DNA of 64,000 nt from Larus michahellis (GCF_964199755.1 NC_133903.1:52939239-53003238); one strand, 5' to 3'; positions 1-12,996 are shown, counted from the first letter of the stretch. Notes: generated from the sequence alone by a model not told the origin. Numbers and translations: made by a program.

Positions 1-1377
1 CATGTAATACCAGCCCTAAAACCACAAACAATACATGTACGCTGATGAAGATGGTGAAGATGGACAGTGGCTGCCCAGACCACCTGAGAACCTGCTTATG
101 CTCGATGTGGATGTTATAAAAAAAAGCTTTGTTGAATCTCATTTCCTCCTTCTGATCCACACTGTCATATCCCAACGCTCAGGAACGGCTGAAGAGATAG
201 ATCTCAGATGTCATGATAAAAGACACAGGGCGCTGCTGCCCTCCCTACACCAAGGTTTGGCTCCCCGTGTGCCAGGCTGCACGGGATTTACGGAGTGCCG
301 CCAGGCAGAGAGATCAGCATCTGCAAACACGATTTTGAAAATGTCACTGGAAACAGAAAAGGTTTCCCAGTCCCGGCAATTCCCAGTGCTCACACGCACT
401 TTTTTCATCCCCACATTATCTCAGCTGAGTTGTCAATGCAGCTTGATGAAGTTAACCAGCAATTAGATGTTTCAAAAGTATTTACAGTAAGATGGTCTTA
501 GGTTTTTTATATCCCAGATTATGCAAGATATACACACACAGTGTATCTGTCCTTTGATGCGAAAGCCTCAAAAAATTACTTGAATAGCTTCAGTGTGGCT
601 GTTGTCAGACCTCAAGGTCCACGATGCCCGGTACGCTCAAAAGAATACTTGGGCAGCAGCTTTAGCCAGATGTGATTTCAGCCATGTGCAAATGAAATTG
701 TTGCTTTCCCATTTCAGCATCTCGCTTTTAACACCAAACCAAACAAACAGCATAGCCAAATCTGAGACTTTCTGAACTCAAAAACAGGACAGAGGGTCCA
801 AGCTTTTCTGCGAGCTTCCGTAGGGATACTGTTGCTAGGGAAACACAGTCCCCATCGCTAGCAAGCTGCCACATCCATCTCTCTCTGTTTTGAAGACTCA
901 CCTCCTACGGACGTTCTGAATTAGTCAAGAGGTAGAGGGAATCCAAAGAGTACCTTAAATACAAACAAGGACACAGACCAAGTGGCATATAAGTCAATTA
1001 GCCCCACGCATAGACGAGGCACGTTTCCAAGTGCCTTGCCATTTAGTGTAAAGTTTCACAGGGTACTGCTGGGATCCTCCATGGCCGCACCTGCTCTTCT
1101 ACTCCTTTTGCTGCATTTCAACATCACACTGTCCACATGTGTTACACATTTACAAGAATTGGATTAAGTTATTCCAACAATCTGACTTTTTTCCCCTGTC
1201 ATAATGTATGTTATTAAGAGTCACAGACACGATTTTGTTCACAGAAGAGGTCCATGAATAGTTTCCCCAGTTGCTCATGCTCTGAACCAGAGCTGTCTCG
1301 GCAGCATACTCACAAAATATTAACGTAATTCAAGCAACAAGAAATGCCCCTCTCCAATTAAAATAATTGAAAAGTCC
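1..1377. other. Unique non-coding DNA left of the LTR
   Basis: This is AT-rich single-copy-looking sequence with no recognisable exon, repeat or RNA gene. A 143-codon open frame near the left end (35-466) has no domain, no biased composition and no family resemblance, and I treat it as chance. If the leftward gene model from the CpG island is right, this is intronic on the minus strand. Confidence 0.5.
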
Positions 1378-1382
1378 CTGTG
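1378..1382. repeat. Target-site duplication, left copy (CTGTG)
   Basis: The five bases CTGTG sit directly before the TG that opens the LTR and are repeated exactly at 2106-2110 directly after its terminal CA. A 5-bp duplication is the usual length for ERVL-type integrases; ERV1 usually gives 4 and ERVK usually 6. The perfect match argues for a fairly undisturbed insertion. Confidence 0.85.
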
Positions 1383-2105
1383 TGTCCTGGTTTGAGGTAA
1401 AACAGAACCAACTTTCTGTTCAGTAATTTTATTTCTTAGCCAGGCCTCTTCTAACTCTCTGAAATTACCAGCATGTTGTGTCTGAAGCGGTTCGTTCAGA
1501 GTGAGAAGACAGTTTGTGCCAAGGAATGGTATGCAGCAAGGCTCTTGCTTATCCTTATCGCTATAACAACCAAGGTCAGCTAATTTCATTATTTGCCCCG
1601 TTAGAGGGTGGGAAGCGGAGGGGCGCAGAGGGGTCCCACCTGCGGGGAGGAGCGGACAGGACAGGTGACCCAAAATTGACCAACTGGGGTATTCCATCCC
1701 ATCTGCCCCATGCTCAGTCTAAAAGCTGAGGGATCAATGGGTCAGCTCTCTTCCTTCAACGGCTGACATCCAAGGAGGACCCTGCCTGTTCATCTGCCTT
1801 TGATCCCGATCCGTGTGTTCCTGACTCCGACTCTGGAACCTGGTTCCCACCCGTCGCTGAGTCCAGCCCGGGACTCCCCCAGTGCCTGCCAGTGACATCA
1901 TCCTGGGAGCTTAATACGGTTTTGTGTATACTGTATCTATTTCATTATTTTCCTTTTTATCTTATTATTAATATTTTATTAAAGTAGTTTAGTTTCTTCT
2001 AAACTCGTAAATCTCTCTTTATCCCTCCTCCTCCTCTCCGTGCACGAGAGGCTGGGGGGGAGCATCCGTCGCCGGCCATTGGCCAATTTGGCCAAAACCA
2101 TGACA
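1383..2105 (+). mobile_element. Solo LTR of an avian endogenous retrovirus (ERVL-like)
   Basis: The 723-bp element begins TGTCCTGGTTTGAGG and ends GCCAAAACCATGACA, so it has the TG...CA ends of a retroviral LTR. Both termini resemble LTR families common in neoavian genomes (recognised from memory, not searched). It is bounded by perfect 5-bp copies of CTGTG. A polyadenylation signal ATTAAA at 1978-1983 lies about 120 bp from the 3' end in a T-rich stretch, which gives + orientation. No gag, pol or env sequence and no second LTR adjoin it, so it is a solo LTR, normally the product of recombination between the two LTRs of a provirus. The GC-rich centre (about 1600-1660 and 1820-1900) contrasts with the AT-rich flanks. 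The ERVL assignment rests mainly on the 5-bp duplication. The LTR could carry promoter activity, but nothing here shows that it does. Confidence 0.88.
1978..1983 (+). promoter_or_regulatory. LTR polyadenylation signal (ATTAAA)
   Basis: ATTAAA is the commonest variant of the AATAAA signal. It lies in the T/A-rich part of the LTR followed by T-rich sequence, as expected near the R-U5 boundary. It supports the + orientation of the LTR. Confidence 0.5.
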
Positions 2106-2110
2106 CTGTG
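2106..2110. repeat. Target-site duplication, right copy (CTGTG)
   Basis: Exact repeat of 1378-1382, immediately after the terminal CA of the LTR. Confidence 0.85.
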
Positions 2111-5100
2111 AAAGACCCAGAGATTTGATTCACTGTTTTTTCCCCAGGACAAACACTTCAGGTGAACTCAGCTAATGATATTCATCATGAGCTGAGCTCC
2201 TGAGGTTCCCACAACCCAACAGATTAGTTGCCTTGACCATTTCACACCTACGAGTTGTGCATATATTTTTTTAACAACATCCTAAATCCAAACTCTTTAA
2301 CATCTTGCAAAGGGGATACACACATGCCCCTATGTATACACACGTACTTGAAGCGGTGATTAAGTAATTTCCTTTCCTTTCTAAAAGCCTCAATTTAAAA
2401 TAAAACTTTCACTAACAGAAACAGCTAAGAATTTACCCAAGTTCAAAACCAGAGCTTGCATAATTTTAGTTCATTATAAAAAATTCTTTAATTACCATGT
2501 GTTTTTTTTTTCTTCCCTTCATAAGATCCCACAAATCTTAAGGGAGAAAGCCTTTTTGTGGTCCTTCCACGCTCTCACTAATTTGCTCAAAAAGCCTACA
2601 GTGATTTCCCTGAATAGCTTCCAAAATGAATCCCATAAAAAAGCCTCTCTCACTGGAACTGTCTTATTTGTGGGTGAGTCGAAGGATCAACTCGTTACAG
2701 GGCTTATTTGGGAAAAAAAAAACCAAAACAAAAAAACCCAAACAAAAAAGTGTTTGTAATTTTAAATTCCTAAATACACATTTTAAAGCTTGCCTACCCT
2801 GAGCTGCAGGCGTCTTTCTGTAAGTTAGAAATACGCTAAAAACAACAGTGCAGGCACAGTGGCTACTCCTCATCTCGGAAAAGAAAGCCTGACCAGAGGT
2901 AAATTTGAAAAGGAATAAAAAACAACCTGGCCAAAACTACCAGCCGTAAACTATCTACAACTGACGCATGCGACTGATCTTTGGTGGCAGGGAGGCACCT
3001 CCAGGGGAGAGCAGGGCTTCCTGAAAAGGTCACCACATCCTACACCAGCCTCTGCACGGGGACCAACACACAGTGTGGCTCAGTGCATGTTTACAGCAGT
3101 AATTAACAGGGGCTTGAGGCACAGAGAATACAAGTCAGGAGTCTCAGTAGCCAAAAGAGGCCTTTCCTTGCAAGAGCTGCTCGCTGTGTAGCATTCCAGC
3201 ATCATCCCCAGGTGGCAAATCCCAGATGACAGACTCCCCACAAGAGCAGCCCCAGGACCGCAGTGAGTGAACTGCGCCGCAGAACAAGATGACAGAGCCC
3301 AAGCTGAGCAAGAGGCAGTGATTTTGGCCTCAGCCATGAGGAGAGTTAACAGAGGTTTATACAAAGTGCTCCCGGCAGCCCCAGCAAGCGTCTGCGGGAA
3401 AGACAGAAAAGAGAAAAACCTGAAAGATCAGATGAAAATGCCAGATCTTGCAGTCTAAACATTGCCTTGAGGTCTAGTGAATAGGGAAGAGCGAACAGGG
3501 GTCTGTTGACCAAAACTGGTGTCTGAGAATATGATGAGTGAAAGCTGGCAAGTGAAAAAGGCTGAAGAAACATCATGGGAAAACCAAAACCAGAAGAAGC
3601 ATTCATAGATACCATCTACCCAGGGTTTGATGTCTCTGCTCAGACTTCGTCCAGCGGTTTTGTTTACCTCAAGGATCTATGCATCATTTTGTTGCAACAC
3701 TGCTCCCACATTAGTCAGACTCCCAGCACGAAATGGGAACTTCATATGGGATCCTTCCCACTCCTTTGATATTTATTTTTTTCACTTTATGTCAGATTTT
3801 TAATCCAGATTAAAAATTAATCCACCCTTTACTACAGATTCACACCAGAAAAAAACAGAAGATCCAGAAAACAGCTGCTGTAGCCAATGCACCAGCTGAA
3901 AGCTGCCAGGATCTGAACAGGCTCCTGGGCTGAGCCCACCAGCGCTGCTCCCCTCACACCCACCGCGTCGCCCATCTCGCCCTCAAACACATCGTTTGCT
4001 TCCGCTGTTTTTTTCCAAAGAGATCACCTATTGCTCTCAACAGAACTAAGCAGCCCTATTACTTGACAGAATAAGACATTTCTGACCAATACCTGAAAAC
4101 AGGGGACACCACTGAGTTTTTGTTAATGTTGTTCTGCTAGCTACATCATTTCTATTGCAGAATGACCCAAATGATGAACTCCTTTTCTGGTGCATCTCAA
4201 CAAATACAGTCCCAATATTTAGCAAAAATTTCCTGCTATGCTCACTATGGTAACCAGTCCGATCCCTTTGAATTCCTGAACGGGTTTAGCTATTTAATGT
4301 ATTGTGGAGACATTTTTTTAAACCATTAATCCCACTGAACACGAACTGAGGTTCAAAAAGAACCCCTCGCTCTAGGTGCACAGGCTGATAAATTATCGTG
4401 AACTTGTGAAAGGTAACCAAAGTTCTGTGAAACATCAGTCTCATCATCTGGTCACGGGCACCCAGAGAGGACTGTGTAACACCATCAACGTGCCACCTCC
4501 ACACTTCTACTGCCTGATGATGTGTGACACGCTTTGCTCCTCAGAGCTCTCACACCACGACCTTTCCTACGACCTCCCCAGAAAGGAGCATTAGCTGAAA
4601 ACTGTCATCGGTGTGTAGCCAGCGCTGCCCAAGCCGCACACGTATTTTATGGGGAACACAAAGGCTGAGCCACAAAACAACAGACTGAAACAAATACGTT
4701 ACCTGAGCAAGTAAAGCTACTCGCTAAAGCAACTGTAGGAAGAGTCTGAATCCTACACACCTCTTTGATAGCCACCTGGCCTCCCATCCACCTTCAACGT
4801 CACTAAAATATCCCTTATGAGGGGGAACACACCACACCAGAGCAAGTCACCCTAACCAAGGCAACAAAACAAGGATGATTTCTTCTAACTGCAAGTGGAC
4901 AAACAGGTGCTTTGGGTTCCTAAAATTCAGAACACAGAATTTGTCAAGCTTAGATTCAGGATTATGCCACCAACACCCCACACATGTTCTCTTTCTCACT
5001 TAATACGTCATACAATCCCAAGTGAGCTGTAAAACTTTAAAAAGCCTCACTAGTCACGGTAGATCAAAACAGCCAGCCAAAGTGCAGAACAGTCGAGCGG

Positions 5101-6154
5101 AGAATATCCTTCCTAAAGGCTAACAGCTTGGAGGAAAGCAAGACAACCACAGAGGAATTCTCTAAGAGGAAAAGCAAGGCTGACCTCACACATTGGGAGT
5201 TATGGCTGGTCTCAGACAGCGATCTATTTTCCAAATACTTATCCACCAGTCCAACCTTAAATGCTGTTATGCAGATTGATTATACTTGACCAATTATGAA
5301 AGGCAAGCTACTCACTGCTGTAAACTCTTGATCCAATTCCAGAAATTCCTTATGAATCCTGAAGCGTCACTACTACCATGAAACATTTAGAAGCTATCGC
5401 CAGTCTGGAAACATGAGATCCCATTTCAGTTTGGGCACAACATACACCCCAGCACATTGTCGCTCTAGACTTCATCTGGACTTGGGTGAGTAGATGGAGC
5501 ATGAATTTTCCACATCACAACTGCTCCAACAGCAGCCGTCAGATTTCAGTAATTTCAGTACAATCCCTGAACAGGTTCCATTCCACCCAGTTAAGTCCAA
5601 AACCTCAGGATCCAACAGGATACTTTTCCACAATCAGACTTAAGACTCTGTAGCTAATGCTCCGAGGGACAACTCAATCTTTTGTGATTTAGCCCAAACA
5701 GACAACACAGTTTGATGAACTGGTTAGAGAGATCTCCCCATTAATCTGGGATTCTTCCAAGAGTTTAATGTCCAGAGCAGACTGTCACTGACAAACTCCC
5801 AGTACATGCGAAGAGGAAGCTGGGAGGGATGCTTTACCACCAAGGGAATGAGAAGTTTGAGACAAGACTATCACTAGGCATCTGTGGGTTGAGCAGAGAG
5901 AGAGCTATAAACACACACACACAAATGGCTTGCAACTACAAGACTAGGAACTTCATCCACAATTAAAATATTAGACAGCTGAAAAACTTACTAACCGTCA
6001 GTCTTGTCTTTAATATAATGGACATAACCTTAGAATCTTTGACCACGAACAGCCTCTCCAAAATTTACTACAAGAAAATGCATTCTTAAATCAAATCTGG
6101 GCATGGCTCAGAATCTCAACTCTCTTTGTTCCCTGATGCTGCCCGGATGTATCT
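2111..6154. other. Unique AT-rich DNA, no gene seen
   Basis: I see no exon, RNA gene or recognisable transposon here. There is an A-rich stretch at about 2720-2750 and a short (AC)n run at 5911-5923. A-tracts outnumber T-tracts on the + strand, in keeping with a minus-strand intron. The longest open frames are under 100 codons and resemble no family. Confidence 0.45.
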
Positions 6155-6182
6155 GGGCAGGGGGTGGAGGGGGAGGGAGGGG
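6155..6182 (+). other. Isolated G-quadruplex motif
   Basis: Five G-runs of three or more lie within 28 bases (G3, G5, G5, G3, G4) with loops of one to four bases, satisfying the usual G3+N1-7 pattern. The surrounding several hundred bases are AT-rich, so the motif is isolated. If the gene runs leftward, the G-rich strand is the template strand. Formation in vivo is inference. Confidence 0.6.
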
Positions 6183-9100
6183 TGTTATGAGCAAGCTGGC
6201 TTACCTGCTTTCTTGTAAATACCATAAAAATGAACACTTGACCATAATCTATGAATTGGACATAAAGAGAGAAAATAATTCTTAAGGAAATGAGCGCTTT
6301 TAAAGTGCTTCTTGAGCATCAAATTGAAGAAAACATTTATGAATTTTCCATCATGTTGTGAAGCATCGTGTCAGGCAGGATCAACCACATAAAATTATTT
6401 AGTGACAATACATGTAAATGATTTTAACATTCTCTGTCCCTCTAAAGCAATAGCAAAGACTAGCCAAGCCATCTGAGAGTTCAGAATTGTAACAGGGCCT
6501 TTGAAGAGATTATTTGCAGACTAATCCTATATTTTCTCATGGAAGCATTCTACAATTTGAAGTACCATATTCACACGGCGCATTTCACCTTCCAAAATTA
6601 CCTCTGAATGAGCCAGTGAAAAATTATACACTGCATAGACGAGCATGTATCTACATGATATGCGTGTCTAACGGAAATAGATTATTTTCAAGGGGTGCTA
6701 AACTCAGCTTTTCCATTTGTTGATACAACTGCATGCAATAATTTATGTATAAGAATGTATACATTTCAATCAGATACACGCAACTGCTAGGGCTTCCCAT
6801 TTGTTCATTTTTGCATGTTTATATAAAAAAAAATAGAAACAAACACATGTTTAAAGGTATTACATTTGGGTGTTTTAAAATCTGAAAAGTATATTTACAA
6901 TACTCACAATGCTGAAACACCTTCGAAGAAGAGTTATCTATCAGAATATGGAATTTTAACTGCTGGAAAGCAATCACTGAGAGATGTCTTCAACACATTT
7001 TCATTATGCATCCTATGAAGTGCCTTCCCCCCAAAGCCCTATTGTCTTTATTCCCCACCTATGAATCTCAGGAATTTAGGCTTCTAACCTCGGTCTTCTA
7101 GATGCCATGCAAGTCAGATGACTCAAACAGCAACTGGTCAAAAGCACGAGTGTCTCATGACGTGTTCAAGCACTTCGATGTACCCCACATTCCCACTGAG
7201 GCAGGAAACAGCGAGGGTAGATCCACCAAGAAGTTTTTTGATTAAAAAAAAAAAAGGCAAAACAAAACAAACAACCAAAGAGCCCCACATGCGTGTGCAC
7301 GCACACACCTTGTTTGGGATGCAAAGAATCAGTCCTCCAAATCCTGTTTTAAATGGTAAGAAACTAAGAAATGAAGAAACTAAGATACAATAAGACTGGT
7401 CTGGTACTTAGATCAATCCAAAAGAAAAAACTACTTGTCACCACAGGAAATTTTCCTGATTGCCTGTTTAAAAAAAAAAAAAAAAAGCCTGTTTCTTATC
7501 CAAGTGCACCAACAGATAATGAATGAAAGTAGTTAGGGGTTTAGGAAATCTTCAGGCAAGCCGTAGAGGAAACTGTTGGGATCCTGCTTATTCCAAAGCT
7601 CAGACATTTCATCAGCCAGCAGCGAGCAAGGCGTGCTGTGCAGCATTGCGTTACAGGCAGTATGCTTGCCACTGGTTTTGTTTGTTCCTAATGAACTCCG
7701 AAGTAATAACACCACACTGGAAATACATTGGGGCAGCAATAAAAATCTGTAGTTGCATTCTTATATCTTTGTCACGCCTGAAAATATCCAGATTGAGCAG
7801 CAATAACTTGCTAGAACTTCAACTGAAACAAAAAGGTTTCAATTCACTGCAGCCCGGGCTTGGTACAACGAGCTCGAGAAAAGTCCTGGACCCGCAACAA
7901 ATCGCATGAGCCACAGGGGATCAGAGGACAGGGCAAGGGAGAGGCAAGACTGACCTTGATTTCATCTGATTCCATGGATCGTTAACCTCCAGCCTCATTT
8001 GGGATAAAACATTTAAAAAGAAAACATACGTGCATATGAAGCCAAGTCAGGTGTATTTATACACAGCACGTGCTCTCTAAAACTACAGCAATACCATGGG
8101 ATGGATACAAGAAGGCTGCCTGCGTCCCTACCACTATAGGGTTGACCCAAGGTTATGAAAGCTGGAGAATATGAAGAACATCTCAAACCAACTTAAAAAA
8201 AAAAAATATATACACACACACCCCTTTCTTCAAAGCTGCATCACATCGCATTGTACCAGAAAGCTAAACAGAGAGCGAGCAGCGTCACAGTGGGCTGAGG
8301 AGATGAGTCACATCATTGTGCTCGTGCCACTTCATCACACCTCAAAAGCAAACGAGCAAAACCTGCAGTGTAGGTACAGTTCCTCACCCAGATTTCCTGC
8401 CCACCCTTCTGTTTCCATCTTGGCCTCTAGATGGTTCACAGTAGCCAGTCGTATACGACTATGCAGAAAAATCATGTACTTTTCAGTGCCACAATTTCTA
8501 AGGTGAGAGCAGTTTTGCCTCCCTTCCCCACAGAGACACTGTTGGCCTCGTTCTCCTGTTCTGCAAACACCACAGACACCGTCCCGGTGCTGGACACAAA
8601 CGGAGGAGAATACAGACAACCTCACTCACAGAATACAGCTGCCTTTAGTATCTTTTCTAACACAAAGAAATTAAATTAATCTCATAATTAAAAGCGAATG
8701 TTATGTTTAAGAAGCCAAGGCTTTTCTCCAATAGTAAGTTTCTATCTGGAAAACCCTGTGGCACAGCAACACAAGGTTTCATTTTCTTCTATGTTTTGCC
8801 ATGGAGAGGGGAGAAGAATTTAGTTCCACTGCCCCACTCATGGTGGACCCCTGATTCTTGGATCCTTATGGAAGTAACTGACTTTTGGGTGCAACAGCAG
8901 GAACAGTCTCCAAAGCTTTCAATAATTTATTTAAAAAAAAAAAAAGAACAACAACAAACCACCTTCTAAATTTTCTTTGTCTATGTGAGGAGTGCATTAG
9001 ATCAGATAAGGGATATTAAATGGCCTTTTAAGTCTGACAGCAAAGAACGGTTCTAATGGGAGTCCCGAATTGTGCTGCTAGCAATATACTGTACTTAACA

Positions 9101-11039
9101 AAACAGCAACATCAAGATGCCAGAACAGTGCCATGACCTATATTTCCTGCAAACCAATTTTCTTCTTTGTAGGGTGGATGGAAAGAATCCAACAGCTTTT
9201 TAAGTTCCTTTTCTTTCTGCTGGAACTATGCCTTATCATACACATTTTTCCTACATCCAACTTTGCTATGCCCCACAGTATTTAAAGCATGAATCATCTA
9301 CAGCCTATTTATGCATTTATAAACAATAAATACTGCAAAATCATGTTTAGGCTGCAATTACCGGATGGGAACAGAATTCTTTATATCTCATTTCCCTACT
9401 TTTAAAGGAAGCCAAATCCCTTAAAGAGGAATCTTAAACAGAAGAACAATGTTAGAGGGAAATAGAGGTCACACAGTCTGAGGAATTTCTGTGGATTTAT
9501 TATTGATGAAGTATAGCTTAGCCGATGCTGGCAGAGCACGTAAGTTCGGACCTTAGCACTTCCACCCTCAAAATTACAAGCTTCCCCACTCTCTATGTCT
9601 TTTAATACTACAGCTTTTTTAAACAGCGTAAGCAGGGGAAACACTAAGCCTAGGCCATAGTGACAGGCTTACCTGAGCTTCTGGTAAGGTGGCACCCAAA
9701 AAACCCACTGCTAGCACAAGGCAAAACGTCACTAAGGACTGAAAAGACTGTGAGACAGAGCCGTTTTGTCCCACATGGGTTTTGCACACATGAAGAGGAC
9801 CAAATTTCCAATACTCATATTCAGCAAAGTGAACAATTTGCTCTTTTGCGTACTTTCATCCTACAGGAAAACTGTATCCTTTGAGGAGGACATAAAAATC
9901 AAGACAACATTTTCAGACACGGTTGTTTGACTTCTTTTACTCCCACTGCATTGTGATAACCCTAAAATTCCATTTTTGTCTCACAAGGAGATGTTTCACC
10001 CATCTTGTACAGACGCGCTATGCCCCGAGTGGTCAACAAAACACCTGAAAGGATTTATTATAAGCTTGTTTTCACCCCCCACCCCCCTTACAGACATCCT
10101 TGCCAAATGCAAACACTCTCCCTCAGGCAGGAAAATTTGGAAACAGAACACCTGATGCAGCCTTTATTCCAAAATTGTCTCACGTGTGTTGAGTGTCAAA
10201 AAGAGCCATGTTGTGCCACAGCATCCGCTTGTCTCGGGAAAATTGAAATCGTTCGGTGTCTAACACTTTGAATGATTTCCCAACTTCTCACTTGCCCCAT
10301 CTGCTCCTCTCAGTTCATTTTGATTTGTTTTACCCTTTGTCTCTGCAGTGGCACCAACAAAACTGCAGCATCACTGCAAGTTCCTCTGCCGCGGAGCAGT
10401 GCCAAGTTTGTCTCAAATTCAGCCTCCTTCAAAAGAAACCACCAAAAAACAAGATCACGGGCCAATTCTGTTGTCTCTCCCTCCAAAAAAAAAAAAACAG
10501 GCTTCAATGCTGGCTTTAAAATAATAATAATGCCACCTATGAGATAACCAGCGTTAAAATTATAAATCAGATATCTGCAGAATACAGCAAAGCACATGCA
10601 TGCTATATCTCAGCTCCAATTTTAATTCATTAGTTGGCCCAATTTGCTAAGGAATTAAGTCAAAATTACTTGAGGTTATGTAGCATTTTGTTTCTTTGCC
10701 GTTAGCACAGTATTCATAGAAGCAGTTACTTTCCAACGTTTAAGAAACTGGGATTCTGAAGCCAGAAACAGAACTTTTAGTTAGGTGGGGAAAAAAACAA
10801 TAGGTGAGATATACACATAAAAGGAGGTTTTTATTAAGACAGTACACAAGGAAGGCAATCACAGTGCTCTTCCCAAGCTTCAAGGCAGCGAGGATACATC
10901 CACCCAGGGTTTTAAAAAGGGCCTTAAATATCATGGAAGATAGACATTATAAATAAGCACGTGGAAAAAAACCCACCACAATCTGCCCATACAAGTCTCC
11001 ACTGCAAAAGACTCGTCTCTGAGTGAGCAGAACCTTAAC
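6183..11039. other. Unique AT-rich DNA with several A-tracts
   Basis: No convincing gene. Adenine runs of roughly 11 to 17 bases occur near 7243, 7470, 8194, 8932 and 10486, all on the + strand. None is preceded by a recognisable SINE or processed pseudogene, so they are more likely T-tracts of a minus-strand intron than retroposition tails. One splice-bounded open segment on the minus strand (9673-9738) is discussed as a finding; I do not annotate it as an exon. Confidence 0.45.
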
Positions 11040-11060
11040 AAAAAAAAAAAAAAAAAAAAA
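11040..11060. repeat. Poly(A)21 tract
   Basis: Twenty-one consecutive adenines follow ACCTTAAC. No retroposed sequence is recognisable upstream, and no duplicated target site was seen by eye. It is a mononucleotide repeat that probably varies in length. Confidence 0.9.
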
Positions 11061-11420
11061 GAAAACCCCACACTCGCACACTTATTCATCATTCCACAGG
11101 CTTAAAGTCAGCGATCACCAGATTAATGAGGGCCCACAAAGATGCAGGTGTACCTGCAAGAAAGGAATCAGTGCGAGACTCTCAGTTCTGAGCCACCAAG
11201 GACTGAATACACAATATTGCACAGCAAAAAACTGACGATGGGGACACAGCTCACACCCCTAATTTGTGTTCAGTGCCACTGCAAGCATCACACTGAAAAG
11301 GGCTCAAAACTCTAAGACGACAGACTGGCAGTGGTCTCAAGTTGCCTTGGGTTTACTCTAAAGAAGGTCTCAGCTCAGTGAAATAAAATTTTAAACCTCT
11401 CCAAAACCTTGGCATACACT

Positions 11421-11490
11421 TAGAATCATAAGCTTATTTAGGTTGCAAAAGACCTTTAAGATCATCAAGTTTAACTGTTCAACTTCAAGT
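11421..11490 (-). mobile_element. Eroded CR1 LINE 3' end
   Basis: The + strand text reads as a diverged reverse complement of the avian CR1 3' terminus: AGAATCATAAG, then TTTAGGTTGC, AAAGACCTTTAAGATCATC and AAGTTTAACTG. These match the order of the familiar 'agaatcat...ggttgg...gaccttaaagatcatctagtccaac' layout. The octamer tail is reduced to about one unit and many bases have changed, so this is an old copy. The similarity fades after about 11490, and the element is severely 5'-truncated. CR1 insertions normally lack clear target duplications, and none is seen. Confidence 0.75.
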
Positions 11491-12974
11491 GCAAAGTACC
11501 AAACAACACACGTGACTCGCTCAACACGTGGCTTGGTTTGGTATTTGTAATGGAAGTTCAGGATATATCAGGTAACCACGACCTTCTGCTTTAGCTGCAG
11601 TAAAGCATGCAGCGAGGGTACCAGTACTTACCCGTACTTGCACTAGCTCCACTACGCTGAATCATTTACCTAGAATTTCTTACAATAGCCTCAGTGGTAT
11701 ATTTTTCCCTTCAGTGTTCATTCCTTCCTTCCAGTGAAGCTAATGAAATTTAGCTTTACAATTCAAAAGATGTACAGCTATACATCTTTAAAGAGAAGTC
11801 ACTAACCGCACTGCTGCTGCGGCATCCTGAGTAGCCAGTCACAAAGTTGAGCTGGTCCTGAATTGAGGGAACGTCGTTCGGTGGTCATTGGGGAGTAAAT
11901 GAGGCAGAAAGCAAGTTAGCCAGGGAAGTGTGGAGCCGAGAGCCCAATCAGGTGTGGGAGCTGCAGGGGAAGCAAAGGTGCACACGACCAGAGAGCCAGC
12001 ATCCAACATTTGCAAGGTAAAATACGATGTTTGCAATTAATAGGCAGAAGGAGGAAAAGAAATCTCACTGGCAAAAAAGGCTGGGCGTTTCATAAACCGC
12101 TCTCGTGAAATTCTTTGGAAGACCCAAGTGTACGTCGGTGGGCATGTGTTCATACCGCTTCTTCAATAAACCGGGAAAAATAAATCAGGATACATATCAA
12201 AAGAATGAATTAACTAGCATTGGTGGACACACCACTCTCCTTCAAAAGCACAATTGCTCCCATCTCTGTTCCTATCTCTTGATGTCTGCTGACAGGTAAA
12301 TGCTATTCCATTCCCTAATTTGTACTTTTGAAATAAGGGCTATATGATCTCCTTGTCACTGTGAAGTTCTCCGCAGCCATGATGTACAGCATAATGCCAA
12401 TGATGGAATCTTCGTCAGTTACCGATTTGTTCCACAACTTACTGAAAGAAATGTTGTCAGCCAAATGTCTCCAGCCAATTGCAAAATGCATTATTAACGA
12501 AATTAGAGTAAGAGGAACCTTTCTGTATGGCTCTTTTATTATTAAGTAATTCCAAGCGACTCCATTGCACAATTACAGTATCTGAACTTTGCTTTTTAAA
12601 TGTTGCCATGTGTAAACACCACTGTGTACTTGCTCTTGAAGTGACAATCTGAAGGCAACAGAGTCTGCAATAAGGGAAATTATTAATAAACTCTACTCCA
12701 GGTCTTCCCACTAACAGATGGCATTGTACCCTAGAACCCTGCACAAGGTGAAATTCTTGCTAGCAGGTAATGTTTTATTTCTTCAACATTTGTATGCAGA
12801 AAGTTACATGAACAGACCAGCATTTCCACAGAAAACAACGTACTTCAAAGTAAGAGGGCCATTTAGAATCCAAAGGCCTTCCTTGGTCTCCGGAATCAGA
12901 ATGAACTGGCCAAACCACGACCTCCAGGACCAGCAGTGATCACGGCCTGTGGAGAAATAGGGTGGAAGAGCAGG
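11491..12974. other. Unique DNA, no established gene
   Basis: Mostly single-copy AT-rich sequence. The part at 12361-12572 is open on both strands. The + strand reading is bounded by an AG at 12375-12376 and a GT at 12508-12509, but no family is recognised and no neighbouring exon supports it. Confidence 0.4.
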
Positions 12975-12996
12975 TCTATGATTCTATGATTCTATG
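12975..12996 (+). repeat. CR1-type octamer tail remnant
   Basis: TCTATG followed by two copies of ATTCTATG reproduces the 3' tail repeat of avian CR1 elements. The bases just upstream do not resemble the CR1 body, so this is either an extremely 5'-truncated insertion or an isolated remnant. The length is too short to exclude chance. Confidence 0.45.

Noticed and set aside
7470..7486. A-tract considered as a retroposed poly(A) tail
   Set aside because: No processed gene or SINE body upstream and no target duplication; similar A-tracts recur through the left half and fit intron strand bias.
12377..12507. 131-bp + strand open segment between AG and AGA|GTAAGA
   Set aside because: The acceptor is weak, the strand opposes the likely gene, the opposite strand is equally open, and the peptide is unrecognised.
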